From DASUFE01 sp036274675 (GTDB lineage Bacteria > Pseudomonadota > Gammaproteobacteria > HTCC5015), in NCBI GenBank assembly GCA_036274675.1, contig DASUFE010000047.1:1-24896 (forward strand): a stretch of DNA of 24,896 nucleotides, read 5' to 3'. The notes under the pieces were generated by a model. It was not told where the DNA came from. It made no database searches and saw nothing but the letters and a program-made list of their open reading frames with translations. The translations under genes were made by a program, and so were the position numbers. Shown here piece after piece: positions 24,601-24,896 of this stretch (position 1 is the first letter of the stretch; the number at the start of each line of letters is the position of its first letter).

Positions 24601-24896
24601 ATCAATACGATTTTCTGAATCGCATTACCCGGAAAAATATTCCTCCGAGCAATACTGCTACTAATGATGTTTATTACGACTATGAGTTGGGCGGTGCGCA
24701 ACTCTACGCCCGCTTCGGTTCCCCGTCGGGCGAGGGCATTGACACCGACTACACCGGCTTCGGCGAACCGGAATCCGATACCGTCAACCTCAACGGCGTC
24801 AGCCGGACCATTACCCGTCAGTTCGACGCCAATGGCAACCGGACGCGGGTCACCCATCCGGATGGAAACTTCTTCACCTATCAATACGACGGCCTT
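21681..24896 (+). CDS. Secreted RHS/YD-repeat protein, 3' truncated by the window edge
   Basis: An open frame of 1072 codons runs from the ATG at 21681 (GGGAG 9 nt upstream) to the edge with no stop. A signal peptide (about 1-28, FLLIAGLSGFGAALA) indicates Sec export. The N-terminal 400 residues contain RHS-like strand pairs (GLRWTTPDGTEVFYER, LREIVYPNGFTLKI, VTDAQGRVTDFHF). Classical YD repeats accumulate from about 590 onward: YTYHAASGEV, EYDYYGNVIGE, YTYDSYGRKITEG, FEYDGYGRKTKW, YQYDENGNRTQL, YQYDFLNRITRK and FDANGNRT. Family members form a closed beta-shell that encapsulates a C-terminal variable or toxic domain; that part, and any immunity gene, would lie beyond the window. No PAAR, VgrG-interacting or TcB/TcC motif is visible, so a type VI or Tc route is not supported. 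Confidence 0.88.
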   Translation, partial: MSFKKSFIQSLIRFLLIAGLSGFGAALAIQDNQIAPPTVNVVDMQGVNLESAQVTAGVETVSIGGPLGLSHSVSGQTNNFVRLSYGYVDKYAGNAKYTKIGVGMHTMPGPKHANCDSPAPAEMFVMRVFGPVGSQDFKVMIGGEFNCNIIDQTIHSGYSYEALGDKRHTLTVIESGDPRYSDYPKGLRWTTPDGTEVFYERPSHQHHARGNGLLREIVYPNGFTLKIHEFGSVSTNTGFQLKYDYSGPDGSFSGLTSLQQTLYGQYHVMPNTNMPAPGGWSAANPKYVAGVNNAYQYCPPTGTLAECGVLTGWPKATFTWPGGMPASIYLNDPSTPSANMLSVTDAQGRVTDFHFKSYDVMLDIPDDPNTYYGPYPYPQWTVWSPRMIGVKTANSIVIDRQYTYDNLFLGQDTSMNQGSFLYWQLDSIVGKLTSASNPQAGINSYLIHQPKGLDPAWHDNVGEFRSAVVEKDDYWPGTKISVRMYKVGTYIFESGYRNFVQSYVPWDEGGTLPGPTKNYIYNSGNNLTSIVMNQGKPDHTSIEAEYNTPCGSTTRKYCNKPSRVKDARGQWTDYTYHAASGEVERVTRPAPVAGGARPATYYDYQPLSAYYYQDDGNGGSTLASGTPVWLPVREVTCRTSALTSGNVCAGGSLDEAVTEYDYGQNQPGVPNNLWLRSKKVTAEVNGSLATRITCYEYDYYGNVIGETAPKGNPSGVCAASSPTIPQQPAAYKVAKRYSVGGQLLGEIQPDPDGDGIGFPATRYVYDSTRPGLLLRVEHGILGSWRNETVMPADWPDFDISYSERYTYDSYGRKITEGRFSGGGAIESLTQYKYDNLSRVKCKVVRMDPAALDLNNLPDCFTVGQSSEGPDRVSEYSYNYYDQVTEERRAVNTDLEIQYLRYTYTSGQLIETVTDANNNKAKFEYDGYGRKTKWCFPSETLGSQSYNCNDFESYQYDENGNRTQLRKRDGQVINYQYDFLNRITRKNIPPSNTATNDVYYDYELGGAQLYARFGSPSGEGIDTDYTGFGEPESDTVNLNGVSRTITRQFDANGNRTRVTHPDGNFFTYQYDGL

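Noticed and set aside
23568..24884. 438-codon minus-strand open frame antisense to the RHS gene
   Set aside because: The + strand frame shows continuous YD repeats across the same bases, so the opposite frame is incidental.
1..24896. CRISPR array, tRNA/rRNA genes, insertion sequences or integrases
   Set aside because: None seen: no regularly spaced repeats, no cloverleaf or rRNA signature, no transposase or integrase motif on either strand.

Overview
The window carries a complete alginate (poly-mannuronate/guluronate) biosynthesis and export operon from what looks like a high-GC gammaproteobacterium outside Pseudomonas/Azotobacter. The proteins match Pseudomonas alginate proteins almost feature for feature: AlgD is 436 aa with Cys268, Alg44 keeps R17/R21/D44/S46, AlgI keeps His322. 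The gene order and several boundaries differ. No rRNA, tRNA, CRISPR array or insertion sequence was seen.

Layout. (1) 1-1117: a rho-independent terminator of an off-window gene, then a membrane-anchored DUF1499 protein (374-1117). (2) 1118-1589: a 470-bp leader/promoter region with inverted repeats, a hairpin followed by a T tract, two small palindromes and a tandem 9-bp repeat just before algD. (3) 1590-17518: algD-alg8-alg44-algK-algE-algG-algI-algJ-algF-algX-algL-algA, all on + and mostly overlapping or closely spaced. The one real gap is 203 bp between alg8 and alg44, filled by a palindromic REP-like element. Pseudomonas has ...G-X-L-I-J-F-A; here I-J-F precede X-L. (4) 17475-18887, minus strand: a secreted GH28-type beta-helix protein, convergent with and overlapping the 3' end of algA, in which the polygalacturonase catalytic motifs are replaced. 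(5) 19049-20020: a stand-alone cyclic-nucleotide-binding-domain protein and a small C-terminally anchored DUF6164-like protein. (6) 20165-24896: a secreted fibronectin-III-like protein with a short YD-repeat segment, followed by a very large secreted RHS/YD-repeat protein that runs off the right edge.

How the alginate genes work together. AlgA makes mannose-6-phosphate and GDP-mannose, and AlgD oxidises GDP-mannose to GDP-mannuronate. Alg8, with the c-di-GMP receptor Alg44, polymerises and exports through the inner membrane. AlgI/J/F/X acetylate, AlgG epimerises M to G, AlgL clears misdirected polymer, and AlgK/AlgE form the outer-membrane exit. AlgC and the regulators (AlgU/Muc, AlgR/B) are not in the window.

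The main oddities are: AlgL appears to have lost its ancestral stop and reads 188 bp into algA out of frame; a palindromic element splits alg8 from alg44; the GH28-like neighbour lacks canonical catalytic aspartates; and the right-hand region is a compositionally lighter FnIII/RHS accessory locus. Pseudomonas residue numbers and gene orders are from memory of the literature; nothing was searched.
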